A stretch of 64,000 nt of DNA from Desulfobacteraceae bacterium (GCA_016744295.1 JADGEQ010000009.1:1-64000), one strand, 5' to 3'; numbered from the stretch's first letter, positions 19,960 through 28,629 are shown. Numbers and translations are program-made. Notes: generated from the sequence alone by a model not told the origin.

Positions 19960-20529
19960 TTATTCCCAGTTTACCCATGTGCTTGTTCTTTCCATATTTT
20001 TCCAATCGGTGCTGTGTAAATCAGGGAAGAAATCTAAACCTGTCATAGCTTCAATGAGATTCACAGATACAAGGTAATCCTGGATGTTCCCATGTTTTTT
20101 TATTTGGTGTGGGAACAGGAATGCCAGGACAGTTGGTTTACCATCTGTTTCTGTTACCACAATCTTAAAGAACATCGGCGGAACTTCAACACCATCCCCA
20201 ATGGTATCATACGATCCCTTGCCATAAATACATCCAGCAAATACCCAGACTTCCTTTTGCTGTTCATCAAGCAGGGAATCTCTGACATATGTTTCCAGTT
20301 TATACCAAAGCATACCACTGCCATTGAAGTTGTTGTGGTGCTGTGGGGCCATATTGCTCATGTACATGATCTCATAGACTGTCTTGGCATCATCGGTATT
20401 AGGACACAACCCAGCAGCATTTTTAATGGTATCAGCCCCAGCTTTAGCCAATGGTATAACATGGTGAACCTCAAGAAAGGGATTGCCCCCTTTTGCGGTC
20501 CGATGAATCGCGTCCTTGTTGGCACTTTC
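19960..20529 (-). pseudogene. HNH/NUC chimeric endonuclease remnant
   Basis: The open frame begins right after the stop of the upstream gene with no good start codon. It first encodes an HNH-like segment (GNPFLEVHHVIPLAKAGADTI...NAAGLCPN). Without a break in frame it becomes the C-terminal half of a DNA/RNA non-specific (NUC) endonuclease: YMSNMAPQHHNNFNG, LWYKLETYVRD, VFAGCIYGKGSY, PPMFFKIVV, AFLFPHQIKKHG. The NUC half lacks its RGH catalytic motif and the HNH half lacks its second metal-ligand strand after LCPN. It probably arose by recombination at a shared LCPN stretch and is likely inactive. Confidence 0.6.
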
Positions 20530-21147
20530 TCATTTAGTATTTTCTGAAATAAAATCGAGAAATCTGTTTCCCAAAGGAGTTCTTGTTATTGTATATCCCA
20601 AATGATTATCTGTTCTGATACTGATGAGATTTTTTGCAATTAGATCCTGCCAAACATGTTGATATAGAGTTTGGTTTTGTTCCATCTCTGGGAATGTTTC
20701 TTTTAATAATTTATCAATATCTTTAACATTTAATATTACGCCAGATATTTTTTTCAACATTGAAACATGTAATATTGATACTGAATCAACTAAATTAAGA
20801 AAAAGCTCTTGAAATATTTCATCAGGAGAATTCGGTAAGGCTGCATTAATGACTGCATTTTCTAAAGCTTCAAGTCGTTCTTTTTGGTTATTCCGCATTG
20901 CAATGAGGCTTGCTTGAAACAAAATGTTTATGAATATGTCATTTTGGGATAATGCATCTAAATCAATTTTTCCCTCTGACTCTAACTTATGTAGCCGTTC
21001 GCCTATTTTTTTTTCCCAAAATAGTCTTCTTTTAGTCATGGGTGGAGCAACTAATTTTTCAAATATCTCTATTGCAGCCTGGCCACCAAAAGGTATAGCA
21101 CCCAAACCAGACCTTGCTAAACTGTAAGCAATTGTTTTTTTATCCAT
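20530..21147 (-). CDS. Hypothetical protein of the element
   Basis: A 205-residue soluble protein starting MDKKTIAYSLARS. An early segment (PFGGQAAIEIFEKLVAPPMTKRR) resembles a conserved island-borne hypothetical family I recall but cannot name. The rest is helical and the C terminus (GYTITRTPLGNRFLDF) looks like a winged-helix end. I used this ATG rather than the upstream one in the longer frame, because the extension is low in complexity and GAGA lies before it. Its stop overlaps the open frame of the nuclease remnant. No function is assigned. Confidence 0.6.
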   Translation of the reverse strand: MDKKTIAYSLARSGLGAIPFGGQAAIEIFEKLVAPPMTKRRLFWEKKIGERLHKLESEGKIDLDALSQNDIFINILFQASLIAMRNNQKERLEALENAVINAALPNSPDEIFQELFLNLVDSVSILHVSMLKKISGVILNVKDIDKLLKETFPEMEQNQTLYQHVWQDLIAKNLISIRTDNHLGYTITRTPLGNRFLDFISENTK

Positions 21148-21304
21148 AGATAGTCTCTTGTTCCTTAAGTATAATGGGAAACTAACCAACAGCAAGGCTG
21201 TTCCCGCTGTCAGCGCTTAACCGACATTTGCCCAAATGATTTAAATCATATATTTCTCCTGCATAGAGTTCAACAATTCAAATTCTGTTGTTACTACAGC
21301 TCAG

Positions 21305-22405
21305 TTAAGGGCATTTGCATCCATTTTCTATCATTGCATTCTTAATCTGACCAAGTGAAGCACTGCCTGTGAAGATGCTATTTAAAAGGTCTTCTGCCCT
21401 TTCACCAATAAAACTATAGTCATACGTTCGACTATAGGCAGAGAAATTACTTGTACCATATCCATTCCATGTCCCTGTACCAAAGGCATCCCGATACACT
21501 CCAGAATACGTTGAAGAAGCAACACCTGTATAAGTGGTTTCAGTATAATTAGTATAAGATTGAACCAAACCTAAAAGCAGTGTCGAAGCAATTTCAATCC
21601 CCTGTTGAATCTGAACATTGCCATAAGCCTTGATTAAATCCGCACATATAAAATTTACAGTAGGTAAGAAATCAAAACTTTGAATCTGGTTGTTTTTATC
21701 AACATGCCAAAATCGGTATGCGGCTTTTTGGGTCGATTTTACCATTCCATAATGAGGACCAAAATCATACGTTCGGTCATTCCCACTTGTATCTCTATAG
21801 AACAATCTATATATATTTTTTTTAGTTGATTTGAGCATTCCAAATTTTTTATCTTTGGTATAGTAAATCTTTCCCCAGTCTTCATGTGGAGCAACCGAAA
21901 ATTTTGCTTTAAGAAATATGAGAGTTTCTCCTTTTTCGATATACTCTATTTCATATCCTCTGTCTGTAATTCTTGCTGAAAGATTTGGTCTAACTTTTTT
22001 AGAAATGACTTTTTTGTCTTTTTGGATTTTGCTTTCATAGACTATGCACGCATCACTGTAATACACTCTATCCCAATCTTTATGGAATTTATCAGATCTT
22101 TCAGCTTCAAAAAATTCATACGTCTTGTCACCTTCAACATAAATAATTTTGACACCCATATCAGTTATCCATGATTGAATTCCAGTATCATAATTTTTAG
22201 ACAGTTCTTTTCCTTTCAGGTCCAAAACTCTTTTCATCATAGCTGTGTAATTGACAGGTTCACCTTTGGAGATAACTCTATTTGGTTCATAGTAAATTTT
22301 TTTTTGAGGTTCTATTGAAGAGACACAACTCGAAATAATCAATGTGAAAAAACTAAGAAAGATTAATAATCTTTTTTCATAATTGAAGAGACAAAGACAG
22401 GACAT
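21305..22405 (-). CDS. Putative lipoprotein with two internal duplications
   Basis: A 366-residue protein with a signal peptide and lipobox ending in LIISSC (lipidated Cys27), so exported and anchored. Two repeat types are visible: residues 80-118 versus 146-185 (ITDxG...Y...F...DWxxxYY) and residues 188-215 versus 219-246 (G-M-x-K-S-T-x-K...YR...DF). A Thr/Tyr/Ser-rich stretch covers about residues 288-330, and the C terminus ends NGCKCP. GGAGG lies 6 bases before the ATG. No family recognised. As cargo of a mobile element it may alter the cell surface (inference). Confidence 0.7.
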   Translation of the reverse strand: MSCLCLFNYEKRLLIFLSFFTLIISSCVSSIEPQKKIYYEPNRVISKGEPVNYTAMMKRVLDLKGKELSKNYDTGIQSWITDMGVKIIYVEGDKTYEFFEAERSDKFHKDWDRVYYSDACIVYESKIQKDKKVISKKVRPNLSARITDRGYEIEYIEKGETLIFLKAKFSVAPHEDWGKIYYTKDKKFGMLKSTKKNIYRLFYRDTSGNDRTYDFGPHYGMVKSTQKAAYRFWHVDKNNQIQSFDFLPTVNFICADLIKAYGNVQIQQGIEIASTLLLGLVQSYTNYTETTYTGVASSTYSGVYRDAFGTGTWNGYGTSNFSAYSRTYDYSFIGERAEDLLNSIFTGSASLGQIKNAMIENGCKCP

Positions 22406-22524
22406 TTTACACCTCCATCAACAGAATGAGAATTAGAAGTAATATCGGAAGGTATAGTTCATTGTGATATTAATTTCCATGAGAATCTTTCTCATCAATG
22501 TTTTAAAAAAATATACGGACTACT

Positions 22525-22849
22525 GCCACAGTCTACTCGGGTAAATCTCTCTCAGAGAAAGTTCATCAAAGCTTCTGTCTATGGTATTATATCTACATGC
22601 GTAGGTGCGCTATCCCTGCGCCTCGGGCGTATGGGGTCGATGCCCCCCCCCCCATCCTTAATAATCAGATCATCTTGACTTCCTTATTTGTCTCAGCCTC
22701 AATCTTTCCACTTCACTGCCCACCGCAGATCCATCCATCTGTACTCCAATACTCGGTCTACTCGGGTATTATCATGATCTGCCTATTGATGATCCACAAA
22801 GCCCTTTCATTTGCTCATGCTCCTTGCACAGCCGTGGGCAATACCCAGG
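22525..22849. repeat. Intergenic repeat copy A (GC-rich structured segment)
   Basis: No gene is supported between the lipoprotein gene and the small gene ending at 22850. The stretch has a CTCAGAGAAAG to GCGTAGGTG segment, a G/C-rich run with 11 consecutive C, and later CTTTCATTTGC followed by CTCCTTGC. All three parts have diverged counterparts in the same order at 27940-28110. Confidence 0.5.
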
Positions 22850-23026
22850 TTAGTTTGGAAGCAGGAGCAGAGCGAGGCCACCATGGGATTGAATTACCAG
22901 ATTCCATTCCTGCTCCAGTGTCTGGATCTTGTCCGCAAGTTGTCGGAGAAGAGCAGGATCGACTGTAACCATGCGAACATGTTCATGTGGCAGACAGGTG
23001 AACTCGGTTTCCCTGATGTTATTCAT
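22850..23026 (-). CDS. Small hypothetical protein coupled to the upstream membrane protein
   Basis: A 58-residue frame starting MNNIRETEF, whose ATG overlaps the end of the preceding gene by 8 bases. A longer in-frame extension runs antisense-like into that gene and is not used. It has a heptad-like helix (LLRQLADKIQTLEQEW) in the middle. No family recognised. Confidence rests on the coupling geometry only. Confidence 0.4.
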   Translation of the reverse strand: MNNIRETEFTCLPHEHVRMVTVDPALLRQLADKIQTLEQEWNLVIQSHGGLALLLLPN

Positions 23027-23606
23027 CTTCAAAATATTTGTTGATAAGCTCATGGTGTGAAACCTCTTGGCCTTGAACAGTAGCTTGTTTCCTTTTTGTC
23101 TTGGAGTTGGACTGATCATACCCGATAGCAGAAATGATCTGTGCCATCTGCAAGCTATCAAGTTTAACGGCCCTTTGAACACCAGTTTCCCTATTGGATT
23201 TAATCAAAGCATTTAAATCAGATTTGTTTATGGTGGCAGGAGTCTTCAATTGGGCAAAGGTTAAAACTGCACTGACGATTATTGCAAATACTGATATGCC
23301 TACGGCAATGAAAGCATTGCGATTAGCTGACTTTGCTGCTATTCTACTTTCTTGGAGTTCTCGGTATTCTATGAGCCTAAAATAATACTCAGTTTTAAGA
23401 ACCCAAAGATCTTCGCTGGAACCCGAAACATTATGAAAACACTCAAAGTAGAGGTCTCTCAATAGTAAAAGTTCACTTTCGTTATTTCCAGAACTCGAAA
23501 ATATGTTATTTTGGGCTGCCCAACTATGGATATGATCAAAATTAGTACCAGACAACCCGACTTCTTCACCATATTCAAGTAATTTTATAAATACTGGTTT
23601 AGCCAT
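23019..23606 (-). CDS. Single-pass membrane protein
   Basis: A 195-residue protein with one membrane segment (about residues 98-116, FIAVGISVFAIIVSAVLTF) after an R/K-containing helix. The soluble N-terminal domain of about 85 residues is followed by a 75-residue C-terminal tail. A strong GGAGG lies before the ATG. No family recognised. It shares the minus strand with the lipoprotein gene downstream. Confidence 0.6.
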   Translation of the reverse strand: MAKPVFIKLLEYGEEVGLSGTNFDHIHSWAAQNNIFSSSGNNESELLLLRDLYFECFHNVSGSSEDLWVLKTEYYFRLIEYRELQESRIAAKSANRNAFIAVGISVFAIIVSAVLTFAQLKTPATINKSDLNALIKSNRETGVQRAVKLDSLQMAQIISAIGYDQSNSKTKRKQATVQGQEVSHHELINKYFEDE

Positions 23607-24145
23607 GTATTGCCTCCATAAAGAGTTTTGGTGTGAAAGATATAGAAAGACTGATGATATTAAATAGAACTACAAGGAGGGTGGTGAATTGTCAATAAAC
23701 TCAGACAGATTTATGGGTCGGTTATAGCTCATGGTTCCACACAGTGTTCACTTTCCAGGTTCTGTCATATGACAGGCATTGCATGAGGCTTATCCCTTAT
23801 GGTCAGGAATTTATGTCAGGGTAGACCTGTTCAGGTGTATCTCCAATAAAATTGAATCTCGGCCTTTCGATCCTGACACAAGATATTGTGGTTGTATGAT
23901 TTCGTTGAAACTCATCAATGATAACGCTCGCTTTTGCGAGATTATAAGATTAATTCAAAAAGTAAAGTTTGCAGAATAGGAACCAATACCGTATATCTCA
24001 GTGGGAAACGCCTACTATGATGGTATTAAGATAAAGAATTTTTGGCTTTCCCGATACCATTGACTGATACAGAAAACCATGGTTGAAATGATGTCTTAAC
24101 ATGTTACCATCATTTCCTGGTTAAATTTAATCCGAGGCAACTGTT
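23607..24145. other. Intergenic stretch, no gene seen
   Basis: A divergent gap between the membrane protein gene and the HEPN-like gene. A 66-codon plus-strand frame near 23779 has no ribosome binding site or recognisable content. Promoters for both flanking genes are expected here, but none stands out. Confidence 0.5.
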
Positions 24146-24685
24146 ATGGCGAATACGATCCCTGAAGAGCTAGTCGATTGGAAAACCCTTGTTGAGGCAG
24201 CAGAAACCGATGACGAAATAGGCACCGTACTGAGGTTACACCTTGTTATTGAGAAGCTTCTGGCGTTTTACTTGGATCGCAAAAGAGTAGGGGATTTGGC
24301 CAAATATACACAACAGCCACGGTCTTTTGCCGGGAAATTATCTTTATCTGCCGCGTTTGGATTGCCGATCCCGTTAGTTGGGGCTGCTTACCAAATAAAC
24401 AAAATCCGGAACAAACTTGCGCATAAGGATCAAAACTCAATAAACCCGGGAGATATTAAAGAATTGGCACGACGGGTTGAGAGAATATCTGAATTGGGAA
24501 TAAAAATTGTTCCGCTTGAAAAACAAGCTGTCTCGATGCCATTAAAACGTCCAGATGAAACGATTGCATTTGGTAAAGACAGTCCCAGAATAGATTTCTT
24601 TATTGCCACAATGATATTCTATAGCGCTACGATTCAATGGTTGAATAGTGTTGGGTTGATGGAAGCATTAGAATCGTCAGGATAA
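24146..24685 (+). CDS. HEPN-like protein
   Basis: A 179-residue, mostly helical protein. Near residue 88 it has INKIRNKLAHKDQ, which contains the R-x4-H motif (RNKLAH) of HEPN and mannitol-repressor-like proteins. The preceding LHLVIEKLLAFYL also fits helix 1 of that fold. HEPN proteins are often RNases in toxin-antitoxin or phage defence systems, but many are non-catalytic. No nucleotidyltransferase (MNT) partner is adjacent. GAGG lies 8 bases before the ATG. It is the only plus-strand gene in this part of the element, so it is probably an independent cargo gene. Confidence 0.6.
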   Translation: MANTIPEELVDWKTLVEAAETDDEIGTVLRLHLVIEKLLAFYLDRKRVGDLAKYTQQPRSFAGKLSLSAAFGLPIPLVGAAYQINKIRNKLAHKDQNSINPGDIKELARRVERISELGIKIVPLEKQAVSMPLKRPDETIAFGKDSPRIDFFIATMIFYSATIQWLNSVGLMEALESSG

Positions 24686-24994
24686 TAACCTATGAATTGC
24701 TAATCATTCTGCCATAATATTTTTTATAAACATAAAGGATAAATGAGACTGATGTTCAAAAATAATTGAACTGAGGTCTACCCGGCAGCTTCGCTGCCAA
24801 CCAATTCCCACAATCAGTCCATCATAATTTTTATAAAAAATATATGGGAAAGCGTGTGTGTGACCCCCTATATATTCGGGTATATGCGGACATGGAGGCG
24901 GATCGTACCCCATGGCCCAATGCCCGCCCCCTACCTCTTAAAAAGTCGGTCATGGTTGTTGTGAAGTGTATTAAAATTGCTGTTGAGGCCAATT
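24686..24994. other. Intergenic stretch with small hairpin and GC-rich segment
   Basis: GGCAGC-TTC-GCTGCC at 24784-24798 is a perfect 6-bp hairpin. Around 24883-24940 lies a G/C-rich segment whose reverse complement (GGTAGGGGGCGGGC...) loosely resembles repeat copy C. A 69-codon minus-strand frame across it looks like a by-product of these repeats. Confidence 0.35.
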
Positions 24995-25408
24995 CTAACA
25001 TAGCACGGTGTCATACCGATCTGACAATACCCTTGCACCTTCAACAGGATTGGTAAAATCAGGAAGTGCAGACAACACAGGTTCACTCGGTCTACTCAGT
25101 TCCTCTTCCATGGCATTAAATGCCCCAATGAAATTCTCTGTGAACTCTGCTGCTTTCATTCCATTTGACTTGTTAATCAAGAATGAGAAACCATCACGGG
25201 TCAGCTTGTACATCTTCATCTTTTTGTTCTGTTCAGTGGTATAAGAGGATAACTCAATATTGAGTTCACCGAAAGAGACCGAGCATTCAAGGCTTTCAAT
25301 CTTTCGGATTACATTTCCATGGGTCTTCCCAAATCTCTCTGCAACTTTCAAACTGGTTGTCATCGGTACATTCTCATCATTCAAAGTTACAAGGTCTTTA
25401 TCTGTCAT
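24995..25408 (-). CDS. Rha-family phage regulatory protein
   Basis: A 137-residue protein with the Rha pattern: TSLKVAERFGKTHGNVIRKIE followed by KMYKLTRDGFSFLI and AAEFTENFIGAFNAMEE. Rha proteins are prophage regulators that affect lytic growth in the absence of IHF. It is 28 bp downstream of the KilA-N gene in the same orientation, as a phage-type regulatory pair. The annotated ATG has its purine stretch immediately adjacent, so the true start may be a few codons later. Confidence 0.8.
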   Translation of the reverse strand: MTDKDLVTLNDENVPMTTSLKVAERFGKTHGNVIRKIESLECSVSFGELNIELSSYTTEQNKKMKMYKLTRDGFSFLINKSNGMKAAEFTENFIGAFNAMEEELSRPSEPVLSALPDFTNPVEGARVLSDRYDTVLC

Positions 25409-25436
25409 CTCTTTGTATGACTGCTATATAGTCGGC

Positions 25437-25802
25437 TCATCCCTTTTCTGGGTTTGCATCATATTCGATATGCAGCTTCACAACCTCATTACACCAGATA
25501 TGGAATTCAGGACTCAGGTATGTTGCATATGCCAAAGCAACTTGATAATGCCCAAATGTTCCACCACCTCTTCCTGAGATCTTTTTTAAATGTGTGTCAG
25601 AAACACCTTTAGGTTTTTTCTCAAGTGTTTTCAGGAAGTTCTGAGTGTCTTCATGCCTTAACCACTGTGCTGGTTTCTGACTTGCTTTACCATCTGCTGC
25701 TCTCCACATATCTGTTAAACTGATCTTGTCCAGGTCAATAATACTGTGGGATATCGTTTGGATATCAAAATTAAGGGCTTTAAGAAATGCTTCTGGATGC
25801 AA
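25437..25802 (-). CDS. KilA-N domain protein
   Basis: A KilA-N DNA-binding domain covers most of the protein: ISLTDMWRAADGKASQKPAQWLRHEDTQNFL, then GGGTFGHYQVALAYATYLSPEFHIWCNEV. These proteins are phage regulators. The only upstream start options in frame are TTG at 25802 or non-standard codons, and a TAG lies close upstream. The N terminus may be shortened. Confidence 0.8.
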   Translation of the reverse strand: MHPEAFLKALNFDIQTISHSIIDLDKISLTDMWRAADGKASQKPAQWLRHEDTQNFLKTLEKKPKGVSDTHLKKISGRGGGTFGHYQVALAYATYLSPEFHIWCNEVVKLHIEYDANPEKG

Positions 25803-26070
25803 TTTGGGATATTTGACTGAAAGCTATACCTGACTATAGGTAAAGCACATATTGAATTTTTAATAGGGCTGGTGGTTTACAAAATGGATGTTAAATAGCT
25901 TGTGCCTGTCTGTTCAATGGGTTTTTACAGAATCTTGATTTGGTGTTTGATCTGGTAAAGGAGGATCAAGGGTGCACTTGTAAGAAAATGATGCTTTCTT
26001 GATATTCTTTATAAAATTCGGTATATTATACGTTATTGCACTTTCGATCAATTCAAAACGGGAGGCAAAT

Positions 26071-26502
26071 ATGATTTTAGATAAAATAACCGAAAAAGCA
26101 CGAAACCTTACCAAAGAACAACAAGAAAATGTTCTGAGATACATCCAATCTCTCTACGATCCCAGGGAATACCCCAGGTTCTCCCAAAGGGTTGAGATCG
26201 ACGCAGTGATAGGAGATAAGGTTATCCAGTCGGACACCAGGGATATCAGTGCTGGTGGAGCATTTGTTAATACCAATGCCATCCTTGAACTTGGCAGCGC
26301 AGCCAGAGTTGTTTTTTCGATCCCTGGGCAGGGCAGACCGTTCAAACTGAATAGTAAGGTTGTCCGAACCGAGAAAGAAGGTGCGGCTTTTCAGTTTAAT
26401 AAGATAGGACATTATTCCCGCCAGATTTTGCCTGAGGTTCTTTCCGATAGTAGGGAAGGTGATTGGTTGACTGATAGTTCTTGGAGAATTGAAGGTTCTT
26501 AA
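26071..26502 (+). CDS. PilZ domain protein
   Basis: A 143-residue protein. After a short helical head (ILDKITEKARNLTKEQQ) comes a PilZ barrel with YPRFSQRVEID (RxxxR-type arginines) and DTRDISAGGAFVNT, the DxSxxG motif that binds cyclic di-GMP. The ATG at 26071 follows GGGAGG; an upstream frame extension lacks a site. It is in the same orientation as the Mth938 gene 27 bp downstream, and the pair probably forms one transcript. This pair looks like chromosomal genes carried as cargo. Confidence 0.85.
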   Translation: MILDKITEKARNLTKEQQENVLRYIQSLYDPREYPRFSQRVEIDAVIGDKVIQSDTRDISAGGAFVNTNAILELGSAARVVFSIPGQGRPFKLNSKVVRTEKEGAAFQFNKIGHYSRQILPEVLSDSREGDWLTDSSWRIEGS

Positions 26503-26529
26503 ACATTGGTGCATGAAGCTGTGGTAATG

Positions 26530-26883
26530 ATGAAACTCAAAATCAATGGATACTCATTTGGAAGGATGATTGTTGGAGAAAGGGAGTTCACCTCTGATCT
26601 AATTCTTCATTCGGATGGACGAATCCAGGATAACTGGAGGAGATCTAAGGGCCATAACCTCCTCCCAGATGATATCACCACAGTGCTTGATGTACTTCCT
26701 GAAAAACTGGTCATCGGGACTGGGGCTAATGGCATGATGAAAGTATCTGAGGGGGTGCTGGAACTTTGTAATAGCCGTTGCATTGAAGTAGAAGTATGCC
26801 ACACGGCTGATGCTGTGACAGGGTTTAACGAGGCTGTGGAAGCTGGCATAGTTGTCGCTGGGTGTTTTCATTTGACCTGCTGA
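26530..26883 (+). CDS. Mth938-like domain protein
   Basis: A 117-residue protein with the Mth938 (DUF498) pattern: INGYSFGRMIVGEREFTSDLIL, then WRRSKGHNLLPDDI, KLVIGTGANGMMKVS and DAVTGFNEAVEAG. The molecular function of the family is poorly defined; a mitochondrial member is the complex I assembly factor NDUFAF3. I use the second of two adjacent ATG codons. The gene ends 34 bp before a bidirectional terminator shared with the PEP-CTERM gene. Confidence 0.85.
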   Translation: MKLKINGYSFGRMIVGEREFTSDLILHSDGRIQDNWRRSKGHNLLPDDITTVLDVLPEKLVIGTGANGMMKVSEGVLELCNSRCIEVEVCHTADAVTGFNEAVEAGIVVAGCFHLTC

Positions 26884-26917
26884 TGAAAGATGGATTTCAT
26901 GATTCCCCACCATAAAA

Positions 26918-26949
26918 AAAGGCAGGACCAATTTAATGACCCTGCCTTT
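26918..26949. terminator. Bidirectional terminator between Mth938 and PEP-CTERM genes
   Basis: A perfect 9-bp stem AAAGGCAGG/CCTGCCTTT with A-runs before and T/A-rich sequence after lies between convergent genes. Close relatives follow the other PEP-CTERM sequences of the window. Confidence 0.8.
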
Positions 26950-26974
26950 AAAAGCTAATTCAAATAATCAAATA

Positions 26975-27610
26975 CTATTGTTTTCTTCTGCTGACTCCGG
27001 CGAAGCCGAGTAGGCCGAGGCCGAAGAGAACCATTGTGGTTGGCTCGGGGGTTGGGGAAGCAGATCCGCCGTAATAGACCTCATCCAAGAAAATGGAATC
27101 GCCGCTGCCGTTTTGCTTAGTGAACATAACGCTGAGAAATGCGACGTCACTGGTCAATCCGAAAAAATCCACCACCCTGGAACTTCGGTTTGTGAGGCTC
27201 CAAGTATTGCTCTGTCCATTTGAGTCAAGCAAAGTCAATTGAGTGTCACCCATTGTGGCTAAATCGGTGGTGCTAAATCCGAAAGCAAAGATTGGGGCAT
27301 CAAAGAAAAAACCAACATATGTGTTATCGGGTCCATGATCATTATATTTCAGCGACTTTGAGCCGTCCGTAGCGAATGGTGCATAGTCATAGACAAATTC
27401 ACTAGATGAGTTGTTTGTCGTCGTAAAATCTCCCCAGTCTGTCACATCCCAAGATGCATTGGCAGTACCGCTTTCAAAACTTTCTAAACTAACTGTTCCT
27501 GCTTCGTTCAAAAAATCGACTTCGCTCGAATAAAAAATACTGGTCGCATTTGCATTGCTGGAAACCATTAACAACGAAAATAAACAAAACAAAATTAAGA
27601 ATTTTTTCAT
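26975..27610 (-). CDS. PEP-CTERM sorting-domain protein 1
   Basis: An exported 211-residue protein with a Sec signal peptide (FLILFCLFSLLMVSSNANA). It ends in the exosortase signal PTPEPTTMVLFGLGLLGFAGVSRRKQ, i.e. PEP motif, hydrophobic stretch and basic tail. Exosortase would cleave it near PEP on the way to the surface; no exosortase gene lies in the window. The middle region is rich in S, T, N, D and has the look of a beta-sandwich. A good GGAGGAAGG lies before the ATG. Confidence 0.9.
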   Translation of the reverse strand: MKKFLILFCLFSLLMVSSNANATSIFYSSEVDFLNEAGTVSLESFESGTANASWDVTDWGDFTTTNNSSSEFVYDYAPFATDGSKSLKYNDHGPDNTYVGFFFDAPIFAFGFSTTDLATMGDTQLTLLDSNGQSNTWSLTNRSSRVVDFFGLTSDVAFLSVMFTKQNGSGDSIFLDEVYYGGSASPTPEPTTMVLFGLGLLGFAGVSRRKQ

Positions 27611-27939
27611 CCTTCCTCCCTAAGAATCAATAACCTTGAATAAGCAAGCTATCTCCCGATGAGACCCTTTGTCTGTTCGCCTCTGCTTTTCAACAGGATT
27701 GACTTTGTCAATTAAAATTTCATAAAATTACTGCAATAATTATTCCAGTTTTACGACACTGGTTTAGAGTAATCTTTAAAGCCCTATGGTCTAAGAATGC
27801 TAAGAGTTTAACAAATTACGATTTACTTAATAAATGGCATTCATGATAGAACTGTGGTAAAAATGTACTACCACTATGTACTTTATTACTACTTTAAGGG
27901 AATTCTCTTCCTGTGATGTTCTGCTGCTTCAATAAAAAT

Positions 27940-28110
27940 CTACTCAGAAAAAGTTGATAAAATTTCAGTGTGCTGTATTATCTGATATGCAGGTGGGGTA
28001 AGCCCATGCGGATGGGTAGGGGTGGCTTGATGGCCCCCGCCTACCTATAGAATTGACATTTAGATCATAAAACTCTTTCATTTGCCCTTGTTCCTTGCCT
28101 ACTTTTAGAA
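27940..28110. repeat. Intergenic repeat copy C with strong secondary structure
   Basis: This lies in the 1-kb non-coding stretch between PEP-CTERM gene 1 and the resolvase gene. From 27992 to 28045, GGTGGGG pairs with a C-rich arm ending CGCCTACC, and TAAGCC with GGCTT. The enclosed CCCAT-GCGG-ATGGG is a perfect hairpin. Flanking segments (CTCAGAAAAAG before, CTTTCATTTGC and TTCCTTGC after) match copy A in order. Confidence 0.5.
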
Positions 28111-28226
28111 ATGATGGGGGATAATGCATAGGTATTCACACAGAGTGGCCATTAAGAATCTATACAGACATGGAACCAACCAGATCTAAACCCTGTTATA
28201 GTATAGCCAGAGTAGGCTGTGTATCA

Positions 28227-28300
28227 CTGTTCCTATCCAGTATCTTGCGGTATCTGTTTTTCTTGTCAGAGTTATTTCTATTTGGTATACTCTTCTTAGG
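28227..28300 (-). pseudogene. Fragment related to the 178-residue WWGY protein gene
   Basis: The minus strand reads IPNRNNSDKKNRYRK. The intact gene near 32.8 kb reads IPNKNNSDKNNSRYRK. A 27-bp stretch differs at one base between the two places. No start or other parts of the gene are seen here, so it is a small duplicated fragment. Confidence 0.55.
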
Positions 28301-28518
28301 GTTGCTTTGGCCCGAGACTGCGTTAGGGGTTCCCTTAGTGGAATGATTGTACTGCGCCCTTTCCCAAAGCAATTCTTTTCTAGCTACATACTCTGGTCGG
28401 GCAAACGTAGCACTATTTACTGTGTAAAAAGCATCTACACATTTCAGGGGCTTTCAAGGAACAGGCATGGATTCTACCTAACAAGACCATTGTTATTCCA
28501 TGACTCGTAAGGTTTACC

Positions 28519-28629
28519 TTTCGTGACACCACCAGTGTATCCTGAAACCCGCATGGTTACGTGTAACGAAAAGTCTATGAATTGATTGTTGACACCAATG
28601 TACGATTAGTCTATAAAGTTTCGTGACAC
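28519..28629. promoter_or_regulatory. res-like recombination/regulatory site of the resolvase
   Basis: TTTCGTGACAC occurs twice in direct orientation exactly 100 bp apart (28519 and 28619). An inverted near-copy, GTGTAACGAAAAG, lies between them from about 28561. The last copy ends 25 bp before the resolvase ATG, the usual place of res sites that also repress the gene. Confidence 0.55.

Noticed and set aside
22597..22968. 123-codon plus-strand frame across the C11 run
   Set aside because: The composition is that of the intergenic repeat, there is no ribosome binding site, and it runs into the antisense of another gene.
24704..24913. 69-codon minus-strand frame (MGYDPPPCPH...)
   Set aside because: It is made of repeat-like G/C-rich sequence and a hairpin, with no ribosome binding site.
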